Assembly: GCA_965140395.1 (NCBI GenBank) | Contig: OZ223206.1 | Location: forward strand, 842,391 to 906,390 | Direction of reading: 5' to 3' | DNA length: 64,000 bases | DNA from: Parvibaculum sp002684405 | GTDB lineage: Bacteria; Pseudomonadota; Alphaproteobacteria; Parvibaculales; Parvibaculaceae | Shown here: piece after piece, positions 9,280-18,268 of the stretch | Numbering within the stretch: the first letter of the stretch is position 1 | How the letters are laid out: the number at the start of each line of letters is the position of its first letter | The notes under the pieces: generated by a model | Told to the model about the DNA's origin: nothing | Seen by the model: only the letters and a program-made list of their open reading frames with translations | The model's database searches: none | Made by a program: the position numbers and the translations under genes

Positions 9280-10488
9280 ATGATCCCGCCGCGCGACATC
9301 TCCTATTTTGCCCAGACCTGTAGACGACCGCCGCCGGTGCCTTTCGGCATCAAGCAGACCGACCGTCTCTCCCATATGCACATCATCGGGCGGACCGGCA
9401 CGGGCAAATCCACTCTCCTGGAAACGCTGGTCCTGCAGGACATACTGGCAGGCCGCGGCTGCGCGCTCGTCGATCCGCATGGCGATCTCGTGGAGCATAT
9501 CGCCATCATGGCAGCCCGGCATCGACCGGACGACCTCGTCTATCTCGATGCAGCCGATCCGCTGCAGCCTTATGGCTACAATCCGCTGAAGAAGGTTGCG
9601 CCCGCTCGTCGTCCCCTGGCCGCGTCCGGCTTGATGGAGGTCTTCGCCAAGATGTGGCCCGATGCCTGGGGCCAGCGCATGGAACATATTCTTCGCAACG
9701 CGCTCCTCCTGCTTCTGGATCAGCCCGAGGCGACGCTTGCCGACATTCCCCGGCTCTTTGTCGACGATGTCTATCGCCGATCGGCGGCCTCTATGGTGCG
9801 CAATGAGCAGGTTCGCCTCTTCTGGCAGAAGGAATATCCGAAATACTCCTATCGCTACCGCGCCGACGCCGTCGCCCCGGTCCAAAACAAGGTCGGGGCC
9901 TTCCTGGCTGACCCGAGACTGAGACGGTTGCTCACGGAGCCCCAAACCCCGCTCTCCTTTCGCCGCATCATGGATGAGGGCAAGGTGCTGCTCGTCAATC
10001 TCTCCAAGGGACGGTTCGGATCGGACAGCGCGGCGCTTTTGGGCGGGCTCCTCGTCACCTCGATCTCGCTTGCCGCCTTCACGCGGCAGGAGGTGCCGGA
10101 AGAGGACCGGCGCCCCTTCTATCTCTTCGTGGACGAGTTCCAGGAATATACGACGCTCGCCGTCGCCAATATGGCTTCCGAACTGCGCAAGCACGGCATC
10201 TCGTTAGCGCTCGCTCATCAGCACCTTATGCAGCTCGAGCCCGAGGTCCGCAGCACCGTCCTCGGTAATGCCGGGACGCTCATCGCGTTCCGCGTCGGCG
10301 CGGAAGATGCGTCCTTTCTCGGCCGCGAGTTCAGTCCGGTCTTCGGCATGGAGGATCTCCTCGCGCTGCCGAACTATCACATCTATCTGAAGCTCATGAT
10401 CGATGGGGCACCGAGCCGTCCCTTCAGCGCCACGACGCTCATGCATTCATCGCGCCTTAGGGTGCGCAAAGAAAAGGACCGGGAATAA
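9280..10488 (+). CDS. TraG/TraD-like ATPase (type IV coupling protein / HerA-like family)
   Basis: A 402-residue P-loop ATPase. Walker A is GRTGTGKST near residue 38, with an adjoining VDPHGDL motif typical of VirD4/TraG-type DNA-transfer ATPases. Walker B is LFVDEFQ near residue 288, followed by a region with SLALAHQHL as in the TraM-recognition part of coupling proteins. There are no obvious membrane segments, so it is shorter than classical TraD and probably soluble. No relaxase or type IV pilus genes are in the window, so a role in conjugation is unproven. The start at 9280 has a weak ribosome binding site. The gene converges with the parB-like gene and its stop codon lies in a shared hairpin. 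Confidence 0.85.
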   Translation: MIPPRDISYFAQTCRRPPPVPFGIKQTDRLSHMHIIGRTGTGKSTLLETLVLQDILAGRGCALVDPHGDLVEHIAIMAARHRPDDLVYLDAADPLQPYGYNPLKKVAPARRPLAASGLMEVFAKMWPDAWGQRMEHILRNALLLLLDQPEATLADIPRLFVDDVYRRSAASMVRNEQVRLFWQKEYPKYSYRYRADAVAPVQNKVGAFLADPRLRRLLTEPQTPLSFRRIMDEGKVLLVNLSKGRFGSDSAALLGGLLVTSISLAAFTRQEVPEEDRRPFYLFVDEFQEYTTLAVANMASELRKHGISLALAHQHLMQLEPEVRSTVLGNAGTLIAFRVGAEDASFLGREFSPVFGMEDLLALPNYHIYLKLMIDGAPSRPFSATTLMHSSRLRVRKEKDRE

Positions 10489-10499
10489 TCCCGGTCCTT
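10474..10499. terminator. Bidirectional terminator hairpin with a stop codon in its loop
   Basis: A perfect 11-bp inverted repeat (AAGGACCGGGA / TCCCGGTCCTT) with a four-base loop. The TAA stop of the TraG-like gene (10486-10488) lies in the loop region and the ParB-like gene ends at 10511 on the other strand. A-rich and T-flanking bases fit intrinsic termination in both directions. Confidence 0.75.
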
Positions 10500-10510
10500 G
10501 AGTTGCAGCC

Positions 10511-12400
10511 TTAGCCTTCGACTGCGGCGTTTTCGTCCTCTGCCGGCATGGGCGGCATCCTGAGCGGGTTGGGTAGCCAGCCGGAACCTTTGAGGAGGCC
10601 CTCGGCGAGCTCCGCCATCTCCGCCTTTTTGAGGCCGTCGAGAAGACGCGCCTTTTCGGGTGACACCGCCTCGGCGACGGCCTCCTCGATCTGGGCCTTG
10701 GTCAGGTGGTCGAGGAAATGCGTCCTGGTGGGCTGCCACCAGATGCTCATATCGAGCGAGACGGTCCGGGTGAGATCGTCGATCTCGGCAAACCGCTCCT
10801 CCGCCCGCTCATAGCGCCGGCTAACCCCGTCCAGGGTGAGTGCGACGCAATGGGCGAGAAGATCGAGAAGGTCCCTCTCCTCCGCCGCCATCAGCCAATC
10901 CCAGAGCGCCTCTACATTGGGCAGACGTTCCCGCCAGGCGCTATGCCGGGCGAGACAGGCCGCCGAAGCCGAGCTTTCCCCAATACTCTTGGAAAAACTC
11001 CCCAGCTCGAGGAAGGATGGCACGATGTCGATGGAAGCCGGCGGGTAGAGATCGTAGAAGAGCGGTAGGACCAGCCGGCGAAGGAGAGCGGCAAGCGCCA
11101 CTTTTGGATCGCCGGCAATTTTCTCTCTCAGCGCCGCAGTCCGATGCGCGGTCAGATCCGCCAGCAAGGCGTCGGAATATCCGCTGCCATTGCCACTGGG
11201 CTTGACCCCGCCGTCTTCGGAACCTTGCTTGCCTGCGGCCTGCCGTTTCCGGTCCTCGGGTCGAACAAGGCCCTCCTTCACATTGAGGTCCCCCGATGGC
11301 GAGAGGCTCAGCATGACGCCAGCGGTCTTCTTTTCATCTTCCGGCCAGACAGGGTCCCGCTTCTGGAGCGCGTCCATCTCCTCATCGAGCCGGTCGAGTT
11401 CCTTCATGAGTTCCTCGTCTTCCTGCTCCTCAAGCTTTTCGACGAGTTCGTCATAGCGCCGGGCCAGCGTATCGAGTTTCGCCTTGTCGTCTTCCGGCAG
11501 CGGCACCTCAACAGGTTTGAGCTGACCGTATTTTGCAAGCCCGCCATAGTCGGCCTCGATCATGATCTCGACCCAACCCCAGCCTTCCTCGCGATGCGCT
11601 TGAGCCTTCGCCTCCAGCTTTTCGGCCACGAGACGATCGAGAAGCCGGCTGTCCGCAAAATAACCCTCACCTTCCGGCTGAAAGAGGTCCCGGATCACCG
11701 TGCCGCCCGCCGCCTCATAAGCCTCCGTCCCGATGAAACGGGCCCGGCGATCATACCCGTCGACAAGCTCTTGCGTCAGATGGCGCCGGATCGCGTGAGG
11801 CGAGCGATCGCCATGCGGTCCGTCGAACCAGAAAGTTTCCTGGGCCGCATGGTCGTCGGTGATCGCGAAGGCCATGAGCTGATCGAGCGTCAGCTCGTCG
11901 GCCCGATAGGCGGCGATCAGACGGGGCGAGACAGCACCGAGCTTCAATCGCTGCGCCACGACCTTCGGTGGAATCGCGAAGCGGGCCGCGATCTCCTCCG
12001 CGGACAGCCCGTCCTTCTGCAGTTTTGAGAAGGCGTCGAACTGGTCCGCCGGATGAAGCGGCGCCCGCATGATGTTTTCCGCGAGCGAAACCTCGACAAG
12101 GTCGAGAGTCTCGCTGTTCTCCAGCACCGCGCAGGGCACGGGATGATCCGGCTCGATGGTCTTGCGCTTGGCGAGAAGCTTCAGCGCCGCGAGGCGCCTG
12201 CCGCCGGCCACCACTTCATAGAGCGGCTCGCTCTTGCCGTTCCCGTTCCGCACGGCGCGGACGAGAAGGTTTTCAAGGAGACCGTGAGAAGCGATGCTGG
12301 TGGCCAGCTGGTCGATATCGGCCTTTAGGCCGGTTTTGCGCACATTGAGCGCGGCCCGCTTCAACTGGCAAAGCGGGATCGTCATGAGAGTCGTGCTCAT
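10511..12400 (-). CDS. ParB/Spo0J-like DNA-binding partition protein (large form)
   Basis: Start chosen at 12400 because GGAGAG lies at the right distance upstream; a further upstream ATG at 12466 adds 22 residues without family similarity. The 629-residue protein has an N-terminal ParB domain (residues about 1-100: LCQLKRAALNVRK, then GGRRLAALKLL and the ENIMRAPLHP box) and a helix-turn-helix (LSAEEIAARFAIPPKVVAQR). The long C-terminal part has an acidic coiled-coil stretch (about residues 310-360, rich in E, K and D). It is roughly twice as long as chromosomal ParB and matches forms seen on integrative elements. No ParA gene is adjacent. It may act as a regulator or stabiliser of the element rather than a classical partition protein. 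Confidence 0.85.
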   Translation of the reverse strand: MSTTLMTIPLCQLKRAALNVRKTGLKADIDQLATSIASHGLLENLLVRAVRNGNGKSEPLYEVVAGGRRLAALKLLAKRKTIEPDHPVPCAVLENSETLDLVEVSLAENIMRAPLHPADQFDAFSKLQKDGLSAEEIAARFAIPPKVVAQRLKLGAVSPRLIAAYRADELTLDQLMAFAITDDHAAQETFWFDGPHGDRSPHAIRRHLTQELVDGYDRRARFIGTEAYEAAGGTVIRDLFQPEGEGYFADSRLLDRLVAEKLEAKAQAHREEGWGWVEIMIEADYGGLAKYGQLKPVEVPLPEDDKAKLDTLARRYDELVEKLEEQEDEELMKELDRLDEEMDALQKRDPVWPEDEKKTAGVMLSLSPSGDLNVKEGLVRPEDRKRQAAGKQGSEDGGVKPSGNGSGYSDALLADLTAHRTAALREKIAGDPKVALAALLRRLVLPLFYDLYPPASIDIVPSFLELGSFSKSIGESSASAACLARHSAWRERLPNVEALWDWLMAAEERDLLDLLAHCVALTLDGVSRRYERAEERFAEIDDLTRTVSLDMSIWWQPTRTHFLDHLTKAQIEEAVAEAVSPEKARLLDGLKKAEMAELAEGLLKGSGWLPNPLRMPPMPAEDENAAVEG

Positions 12401-12720
12401 GGGTATCTCTCCGATGATGTGTTTGAGGAATGCGATGCCGGGACCGCTGATCGATCGGTGCCGCATCGCAGGGCCTTGGGAAAGAACAGGCCTTTCCCCA
12501 TCGTCAGGGAGAGGAGCGTCCGGTAGGGAGACTCGAAACTTTGTCGCTATGGCAAGGCGACGAGGCCGCTTGGGTATATCCGTGCGCTTGTTGGGACAAA
12601 AACTGGCCGATCTTCGATCATGCCTAACTCTCTGAATAAACGAACCTATCGGGGTATGAGGACTTCAATTTGGCCGATCTTTTGGCCGATCCTGTCTCTT
12701 TGCCGAGGTATCATTTTGAA
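12401..12720. promoter_or_regulatory. Intergenic region with repeated TTGGCCGATC-type motif
   Basis: About 320 bases between the divergent parB-like gene and the small protein at 12721. The core TGGCCGATCT/C occurs three times (about 12604, 12671 and 12683), the last two in tandem 12 bp apart. Such direct repeats could be binding sites for the ParB-like protein or an operator. No gene is evident here. Confidence 0.4.
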
Positions 12721-12924
12721 ATGAGCAAATCGGTCACGAAGAGGGGTAAGCGTTCCGCCAAAGCCATCACGCTTGGACGCGAGCGTTTCGCCAAGATCTG
12801 CGCGATAGAGGGCATTCGCCTATCTCCGCGGGCCATTGCCGATCTTGAAGAGTTCGACCGCAAGGGCTTGTCGCCTGAGGAGAAACGAGCCGCGATCAGA
12901 CTTAGATACGGCAAGCGCTCTTAG
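12721..12924 (+). CDS. Small basic protein next to integrase (unknown)
   Basis: A 67-residue protein starting at an ATG at 12721; a TTG 51 bases upstream would extend it but is less likely. The N-terminus is very basic (KSVTKRGKRSAKA) and the middle reads as two amphipathic helices (LSPRAIADLEEFDRKGLS). Its stop overlaps the integrase stop on the opposite strand by a few bases. By size and place it could be an excisionase-like or antitoxin-like regulator, but no motif proves this. Confidence 0.5.
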   Translation: MSKSVTKRGKRSAKAITLGRERFAKICAIEGIRLSPRAIADLEEFDRKGLSPEEKRAAIRLRYGKRS

Positions 12925-14144
12925 GCGCCACGCTTGCCTTGAGGGCGGCGACTCCCGAACTTCGCGGATCTCAGTCTGTCGATCTCTTTCGCCCACCACG
13001 CCATCATCTTGACGCGTTCCTCCCAATGCTCGCCCCGCGCATAGGCACGGCGCACATCATTTCCCTCGACATGGCCAAGCTGCCGCTCGATCGCATCGGC
13101 GCTCCATTTGCCGCTCTCATTGAGAAGTGTTGAGGCGGAAGCGCGGAAACCATGCGCGGTCGCCTCTTCTTTCGAATAACCCATACGGCGCAGGGCGGCA
13201 TTGAGCGTATTGTCGGAAATCGGACGCTCGCTCGACCGGACGCTTGGAAAGAGCAGCTTCCCCTCCCCAGTCATTTCCCGGAGTTCCTTGAGACAGGCGA
13301 TCGCCTGGGGCGCCAGGGGACTGCGGTGCGCGCGTCGCATCTTCGTTTTCTCCGCAGGGACGGTCCAGACAGCCTCTTCAAGGTCGAACTCCCGCCATTC
13401 GGCCGTTCTGAGCTCGCCCGGGCGCGGGAAAAGGAGTGCCATGAGCTTAAGCGCGATCCGCGTTTCCGGCTGGCCGTCGAAACCGTCAATTGCGCGCAGC
13501 AGACCGCCGAAGGGTTTCGGATCGGTGATAGCCGCGCGCGGCGTCACGGTCGGTGTGGTCAGCGCGCCCTGGAGACCTGCGGTGGGATCGATATCCGCAC
13601 GCGCCGTCGCAATCGCATAACGACAGACCGCCCCGATAGTCGAGCGCAGGCGTCGCGCGGTCTCATAGCGTCCGCGCTTCTCGACGGCACGCAAGACGGC
13701 CAGCACTTCGACGGGACGGATTTCGCTGACGCGCTTGGGTCCCAGAATGGGCATTGCGAACTCGAGCAGCCATTCCGTTTTCGAAAGTGTCGCCGGCGCT
13801 CTGTTCTCGCGGCGAAGCTTGTCGAGATATTCCCCGGCGACTGCTTCGAAGCTGTCATCAGGGAACTGACTTTCTAGCTTTTCGAGTTTCTTGACGTGGC
13901 TAGGATCCTCGCCTGCCGCAAGCAGGCCCTTCGCCCGCTCGCGTTCCGCACGTGCCTGGACAAGGGTGACGTTCGGATATTTGCCGATCGACAGTCCCTT
14001 CTGCTTGCCGCGATAGCGATAGGCGAAGCGCCAGAGACGCGATCCGCTCGGATAAACCCACAGCTGAAGGCCTCCCATGTCCGAGAGCTTGTAAAGCTTC
14101 TCGCGGGGCTTCGCCTTCCTGCATGCGAGGTCCGTCAGCGGCAT
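12921..14144 (-). CDS. P4-type tyrosine integrase
   Basis: A 407-residue site-specific recombinase. The N-terminal part (LTDLACRKAKPREK, then GGLQLWVYPSGSRLWRF) is the DUF4102 domain of P4-type integrases. The catalytic set is visible: first Arg in RPGELRTAEW, HGFRASAST near residue 328, a later His in LGHVEGN, and Tyr in RRAYARGEHW. The gene lies 184 bases from the 3' end of tRNA-Phe and reads away from it, the usual arrangement for an integrase that uses a tRNA 3' end as its attachment site. Nothing suggests damage, so it is probably functional. Confidence 0.93.
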   Translation of the reverse strand: MPLTDLACRKAKPREKLYKLSDMGGLQLWVYPSGSRLWRFAYRYRGKQKGLSIGKYPNVTLVQARAERERAKGLLAAGEDPSHVKKLEKLESQFPDDSFEAVAGEYLDKLRRENRAPATLSKTEWLLEFAMPILGPKRVSEIRPVEVLAVLRAVEKRGRYETARRLRSTIGAVCRYAIATARADIDPTAGLQGALTTPTVTPRAAITDPKPFGGLLRAIDGFDGQPETRIALKLMALLFPRPGELRTAEWREFDLEEAVWTVPAEKTKMRRAHRSPLAPQAIACLKELREMTGEGKLLFPSVRSSERPISDNTLNAALRRMGYSKEEATAHGFRASASTLLNESGKWSADAIERQLGHVEGNDVRRAYARGEHWEERVKMMAWWAKEIDRLRSAKFGSRRPQGKRGA

Positions 14145-14327
14145 ATCCCAGAAATACTACGAACGGGATTCGATACCAACACCCTCGCGAATCTTTGCCA
14201 ACAAATTGCCAACAATTTCTCTGCGTTGGGGTGTTCAGCGACATTCAGCCATGTTCAGGAAATACTTTTTAAATCAGCGTGTTAACGCCGATTTTCACGG
14301 ATATTAGCGTTGGCTGAAATGAAGGAA
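14145..14327. other. Likely integrase attachment and arm-site region
   Basis: Between tRNA-Phe and the integrase. It holds a tandem TTGCCAACAA repeat (about 14198-14216) and several TTCAG words (14239, 14251, 14262), a pattern that fits integrase arm-type sites. The core crossover would lie in the tRNA 3' end. This reading is inferred. Confidence 0.35.
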
Positions 14328-14403
14328 TGGTGCCCAGGGGCGGAATCGAACCACCGACACTGCGATTTTCAGTCGCATGCTCTACCAACTGAGCTACCTG
14401 GGC
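14328..14403 (-). tRNA. tRNA-Phe (GAA)
   Basis: On the minus strand the 76 bases fold as a tRNA: acceptor GCCCAGG pairs with CCTGGGC, the D-arm has AGCTCAGTTGGTAGAGC, the anticodon loop reads CTGAAAA with GAA as anticodon, the T-arm has GGTTCGATTCC, and CCA is encoded. It is the integration site for the element to its left; insertion left the tRNA intact. Confidence 0.97.
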
Positions 14404-14556
14404 GGAAGCTCCAAAGCGGGGCGGGCTCTTGAGGCCCCGGCAAACCGCCTTGGTGAGGTTCGCGGGTTATAAGAGATTGATCCGGCACTGTCCAGAGGTG
14501 CCGCACAGCTTTCGGTCAGAATATCGAAAGCCGAATTGGCGAACAGGGTTAAGGGC

Positions 14557-14805
14557 TTACCTGCCTCCGCCGCGCTCGCCCTCTTCGTCGAGATCAAGGC
14601 TTTCGGGGTCGAAATCGTCGGGCGGCTCCACGGCGGGAATCGCATAGCCCTCGCTCAGCCAGCGATTGAGATCGACATCCGCGCAATGCTTCGAGCAGAA
14701 GGGATGGACATCGGGCGCAGATTTCTTGCCGCAAATCGGGCAAGGCCTTGGCACGCGCAAAGGAATGACCTTGCCGTCCCGTTCTCCGCTCTCCTTCCCG
14801 CTCAT
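14557..14805 (-). CDS. yacG: DNA gyrase inhibitor YacG
   Basis: An 82-residue zinc-ribbon protein. Four zinc ligands are visible as CPICGK (residues about 22-27) and CSKHC near residue 37, followed by the DLNRWLSEGYAIP segment diagnostic of YacG. The acidic C-terminal tail is common in the family. In known members it binds GyrB and blocks DNA binding by gyrase. Its ATG overlaps the stop of the ribonuclease gene (ATGA), so the two are co-translated. Confidence 0.93.
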   Translation of the reverse strand: MSGKESGERDGKVIPLRVPRPCPICGKKSAPDVHPFCSKHCADVDLNRWLSEGYAIPAVEPPDDFDPESLDLDEEGERGGGR

Positions 14806-16322
14806 TGCAGCACCCCGACATCCAGCTTTTCGCGGGCGTAATCGGGCTCCGGCACGAGACTGACCGCCGCGGCGACTTTCTGGCTCAGCCGTTCCAGCAG
14901 ATAGGGGTTACCTCGCTCCAGCCAGTCCACCACTTCGGCGGACGCATGCGCAACGAGCGTGCGGCCCGGAGCTCCTGCCGCTTCGCGCTGGATGCGCCGC
15001 AAGAGATCGTTTGCCACCGTCGCACAGGTCTTGCGGCGCGGCCTGCAATTGGCATAGGCGGGTTCGGTCAGCAGCTTGTCCAGCGGCTCGCGCACGCGCT
15101 TCCTTGTCATCTCTACCAGGCCGAATTCCGACATGGCCGAGATCTGGGTCGGCACGCGGTCGCGCGCAAACCCCGTTTCCAGCGCGTCGATCACCTTTGC
15201 GATGTTGTCGGGTTCGTTCAGGTGAATGAAATCGATCACCACGATACCGCCCGTACCGCGCAGGCGAAGCTGGTGGACGATTTCCTCCACCGCTTCAAGA
15301 TTGATGCGCGCGCTTGTTTCTTCCAGGCCGGTGGCCGCGGTGTAACGGCCGGAATTCACATCGATCGCGGTCAGCGCTTCCGTCGTCTCTATGGTGATCC
15401 AACCGCCCGAGGGCAGTTCCACACGCGGCTCCAGCGCAGTTTCGATCTGTCCGTCCACATCGTAAAGGGCAAAAAGAGGCCCCGGCCCGTTGAAGAGCTG
15501 TACCCGGTCCAGCATTTCAGGCATGGCACGCTTGCAGTAGTGCTTTGCTTCCGCAAAGGCTTCAGCATCGTCGATCAGCACACGTTCGGTGTCGGCATTC
15601 ACGCAGTCGCGCAGCGTCTTTGCCACCGGATCGAGATCGTGAAAGACGACGGAAGGCGGCGAAGATCGTTTCTGCCTGTCGCGGACCTGGCGCCATTCCT
15701 CGGCGAGCTGTCGTGCGTCAGCGGCTATCTCTTCCGCCGTCGCGCCGATGGCGGCGGTGCGCACGATGAAGCCCGCGGGCTCGCCCGTAACGCCACAGGC
15801 GTTGAAGCGCTCGACCATTTCTTCCACCAGCGCGGTCAGCCTTTCGCGCTCAGGCTCGTCCTCGATACGGCGCGACAGCGCAACGCCGGACTGGTTGGGC
15901 ACCAATACGAGCAGGCGTCCGGGCAGCGTGACATTGGCGGAAAGGCGCGCGCCCTTTTCGCTGATCGGGTCCTTCACCGCCTGGACGAGAATTTCCTGTC
16001 CTTCCGTGACGCAAGCGGAGATAGGCGGCAATGTGCCTTCATCAAGGCCCGTCAATTCGCACAGGCATCTCGCCTCGCGCGCGCCAAGAAAGCCCGCGCG
16101 CTCCAGACCGATTTCCACGAAGGCGGCCTGCATGCCCGGCAGCACACGCTGCACACGGCCCAGAAAGATATTTCCGATGACGGAATGCCCTGCACGTCCC
16201 GTCCTGTCCTTCAGCGCATCCGCCATGGTGCGCTCCAGAAAGAACTCGACAGGACGACCGCTTTCGACGACCGCGACGCGCGTTTCGCCGGGGCCGACAT
16301 TGATCAGCACTTCCTCCGACAT
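14802..16322 (-). CDS. rng: Ribonuclease E/G family protein
   Basis: A 506-residue RNase G-sized protein. Start chosen at 16322 because AAGGGG lies upstream; ATGs at 16337 and 16388 extend it. An S1-like RNA-binding region appears near residues 40-120 (GNIFLGRVQRVLPGMQAAFV). The catalytic core shows DVNSGRY and the IDFIHLN segment that carries the metal-binding aspartates. No long RNase E-type C-terminal scaffold is present. It probably processes rRNA ends and degrades mRNA. Two cysteines in NCRPRRKTC occupy the zinc-link position. It is part of the infA-maf-rng-yacG run. Confidence 0.92.
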   Translation of the reverse strand: MSEEVLINVGPGETRVAVVESGRPVEFFLERTMADALKDRTGRAGHSVIGNIFLGRVQRVLPGMQAAFVEIGLERAGFLGAREARCLCELTGLDEGTLPPISACVTEGQEILVQAVKDPISEKGARLSANVTLPGRLLVLVPNQSGVALSRRIEDEPERERLTALVEEMVERFNACGVTGEPAGFIVRTAAIGATAEEIAADARQLAEEWRQVRDRQKRSSPPSVVFHDLDPVAKTLRDCVNADTERVLIDDAEAFAEAKHYCKRAMPEMLDRVQLFNGPGPLFALYDVDGQIETALEPRVELPSGGWITIETTEALTAIDVNSGRYTAATGLEETSARINLEAVEEIVHQLRLRGTGGIVVIDFIHLNEPDNIAKVIDALETGFARDRVPTQISAMSEFGLVEMTRKRVREPLDKLLTEPAYANCRPRRKTCATVANDLLRRIQREAAGAPGRTLVAHASAEVVDWLERGNPYLLERLSQKVAAAVSLVPEPDYAREKLDVGVLQ

Positions 16323-16431
16323 CAATCCCCTTGCCATCTTCCGACCGCGACCCCCATCACAGACGGATACGGAACCCCTAATTTGCAAACCAATTCTGGA
16401 AAAATGATCCTAGCAGCAATTTGCGCTGCGT

Positions 16432-17058
16432 TCATAGATGCGGCGAAAGGACCCGATAGCCCCTGCCGGTCAGCAATTGAGCGGTCTCATAGAGCGGCAG
16501 ACCGACTACGGATGAGTAGGATCCCGAAATTTCGCGCACAAACGCTGCGGCAAGCCCCTGAATAGCATAGCCACCCGCCTTGCCGTCCCACTCGCCGCTA
16601 TCGAGATAGGCGGCAATTTCCGTCTCGGAAAGGCGCTTGATGCCGACCTTCGTCGCCACAACGCGGCAACTGAACGTACCGTCGCCGGCAAGGCACAGCC
16701 CGGTATAGACCCTGTGTGTCCGGCCCGACAGAAGCCGCAGGCATCGATCTGCTTCCGCCCGATCGAGCGTTTTGGGCAGGATGCGCCGTCCACATGCTAC
16801 GACCGTATCAGCCGCCAGCACGAAAGCGTCCGGCTCGGCCGCCGCCACGGCTTGCACCTTTTCCCGCGCCAGCCTGCCGGCATGGACGCGCGGTGGCTCG
16901 TCGCGCAGCGGTGTCTCGTCGATGTCCGACGGAATTACCGCATCGGGAGCGATGCCGATTTGTGCCAGGAGAGCAAGGCGGCGCGGCGAGGCGCTGGCAA
17001 GAACCAGCCTGCGGCGCGCACCGCCGGAAGCGTTCGCACTGTGAGGGGCGACGCTCAC
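16432..17058 (-). CDS. maf: Maf family nucleotide pyrophosphatase
   Basis: A 208-residue protein with the Maf signature LVLASASPRRLALLAQIG near the N-terminus, SDIDETP, the LAADTVVAC motif and a late GKAGGYAIQG motif. Family members hydrolyse non-canonical or specific nucleoside triphosphates to monophosphates and limit their incorporation. The start is a GTG at 17058 whose GTGA overlaps the infA stop, so translation is coupled. Substrate (dTTP/UTP or m7GTP type) cannot be decided here. Confidence 0.92.
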   Translation of the reverse strand: MSVAPHSANASGGARRRLVLASASPRRLALLAQIGIAPDAVIPSDIDETPLRDEPPRVHAGRLAREKVQAVAAAEPDAFVLAADTVVACGRRILPKTLDRAEADRCLRLLSGRTHRVYTGLCLAGDGTFSCRVVATKVGIKRLSETEIAAYLDSGEWDGKAGGYAIQGLAAAFVREISGSYSSVVGLPLYETAQLLTGRGYRVLSPHL

Positions 17059-17273
17059 TTGAATCGGTAGGTAATCCGGCCCTTGGTCAGATCATAGGGC
17101 GTCATTTCGACGAGCACCTTGTCCCCCGCCAGCACGCGGATGCGGTTCTTGCGCATCTTGCCTGCCGTGTGGGCAATGATCTCGTGATCATTTTCCAGCT
17201 TCACCCGGAAAGTGGCATTCGGGAGGAGTTCGACTACGACCCCCTCGAATTCGAGTGTTTCTTCCTTCGCCAT
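17055..17273 (-). CDS. infA: Translation initiation factor IF-1
   Basis: A 72-residue protein that matches IF-1 over its whole length: MAKEETLEFEG, then LPNATFRVKLEN, HTAGKMRKNRIRV and DLTKGRITYR. It is a single S1/OB fold that binds the A site of the 30S subunit during initiation. The gene heads the maf-rng-yacG group; its promoter should lie in 17274-17399. Confidence 0.98.
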   Translation of the reverse strand: MAKEETLEFEGVVVELLPNATFRVKLENDHEIIAHTAGKMRKNRIRVLAGDKVLVEMTPYDLTKGRITYRFK

Positions 17274-17399
17274 TCACAACCCTTTGAAATTTGGCCGAAG
17301 AATGGTCAGAAAGGCGCCCGAAATCAAGTACTGCATGCACCCTCTTTTCGCAGGGGCAGCAAAGTACTCACAAAAAAGCGACAAATCCGCTGGAATGGC

Positions 17400-18125
17400 T
17401 CAGTTCGCTAGCAGATATTCGATCGTCGAAACGACGCGAACGGTCTTGTCGATCTGCTCGCTTTGCTGAATACCGGGGGCATTGTCGCGCGGCAGGATCT
17501 GGAACTGGCCCTGATAGGCGCGGCGGATGCCGTTGAGGCTAGTGCCGGAATCCCTGGCGAAGGTCTGTGCGGCTTCCTTGGCGCGGCCCATCGCCTCTTC
17601 GATCATCTCACCCTTTACCTTGTTGAGGCCGGTGAAAAGATAGGAGGGACGGCTCGGACCGCGGTCGCTGGAAAGAACAATCCCCGCCGCGACCAGATTG
17701 CCGGTCGACCGGTTCGCCTCGGCAACCTTGTCCACATCGGTAGAGCGCACCATCACGAGCTGGCTGATGATGAAACGAATATCCACCGGCCCGGAGCGAT
17801 AGGCCTGCGCCATGCGGTCGGTCACTTCGGGGCTTTCCACAGAGATTTCATCGTCAGAAAATCCTTCGCTTTTCAGGAATTTGATCACCGCCTTCGTACT
17901 CACCGCGATCTGGGCCTGAACACCTTCGACGTTGTTGCCGGTCGCCACGAACCGAATGGGCCAGAGAGCAAGGTCAGCTTTCACATCACGCTCGGAAAGC
18001 CCTTTCACGGTGACCGAGCGGTCGCCAAGCCGCGACTCAACGAGGCCCTGCCCGCCGAAATAGCCACCAAGGGCTATTCCGACACCCAGAATGGCGGCGG
18101 CGACGATTGCGAAAACATTATTCAT
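17400..18125 (-). CDS. SIMPL (DUF541) domain protein, exported
   Basis: Start chosen at 18125 with GGGAGGAAG upstream. The 241-residue protein has an uncleaved-looking N-terminal hydrophobic helix (FAIVAAAILGVGIALGG) followed by the SIMPL domain: VTVKGLSERDVKADLALW, GFSDDEISV and EAMGRAKEAAQ. SIMPL proteins are periplasmic or membrane associated; some affect oxidative-stress tolerance, but the biochemical role is unsettled. It appears monocistronic and lies between infA and the phosphatase gene. Confidence 0.88.
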   Translation of the reverse strand: MNNVFAIVAAAILGVGIALGGYFGGQGLVESRLGDRSVTVKGLSERDVKADLALWPIRFVATGNNVEGVQAQIAVSTKAVIKFLKSEGFSDDEISVESPEVTDRMAQAYRSGPVDIRFIISQLVMVRSTDVDKVAEANRSTGNLVAAGIVLSSDRGPSRPSYLFTGLNKVKGEMIEEAMGRAKEAAQTFARDSGTSLNGIRRAYQGQFQILPRDNAPGIQQSEQIDKTVRVVSTIEYLLAN

Positions 18126-18268
18126 GAGCGGACTTCCTCCCGGCAAAACGGCATACCCCGTGTGCGGTTATTATAGGGAGGCTTGTGTCGAGAATGCGAC
18201 CCCGGCAGACGCCGCATGGCCCAGAATGGGTAGGCCGGTCGCCGGAGGGGGGATCCGGCACCCGCCCG

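Noticed and set aside
14805..16565. 586-residue plus-strand frame
   Set aside because: Antisense to the ribonuclease E/G gene; histidine- and arginine-rich shadow.
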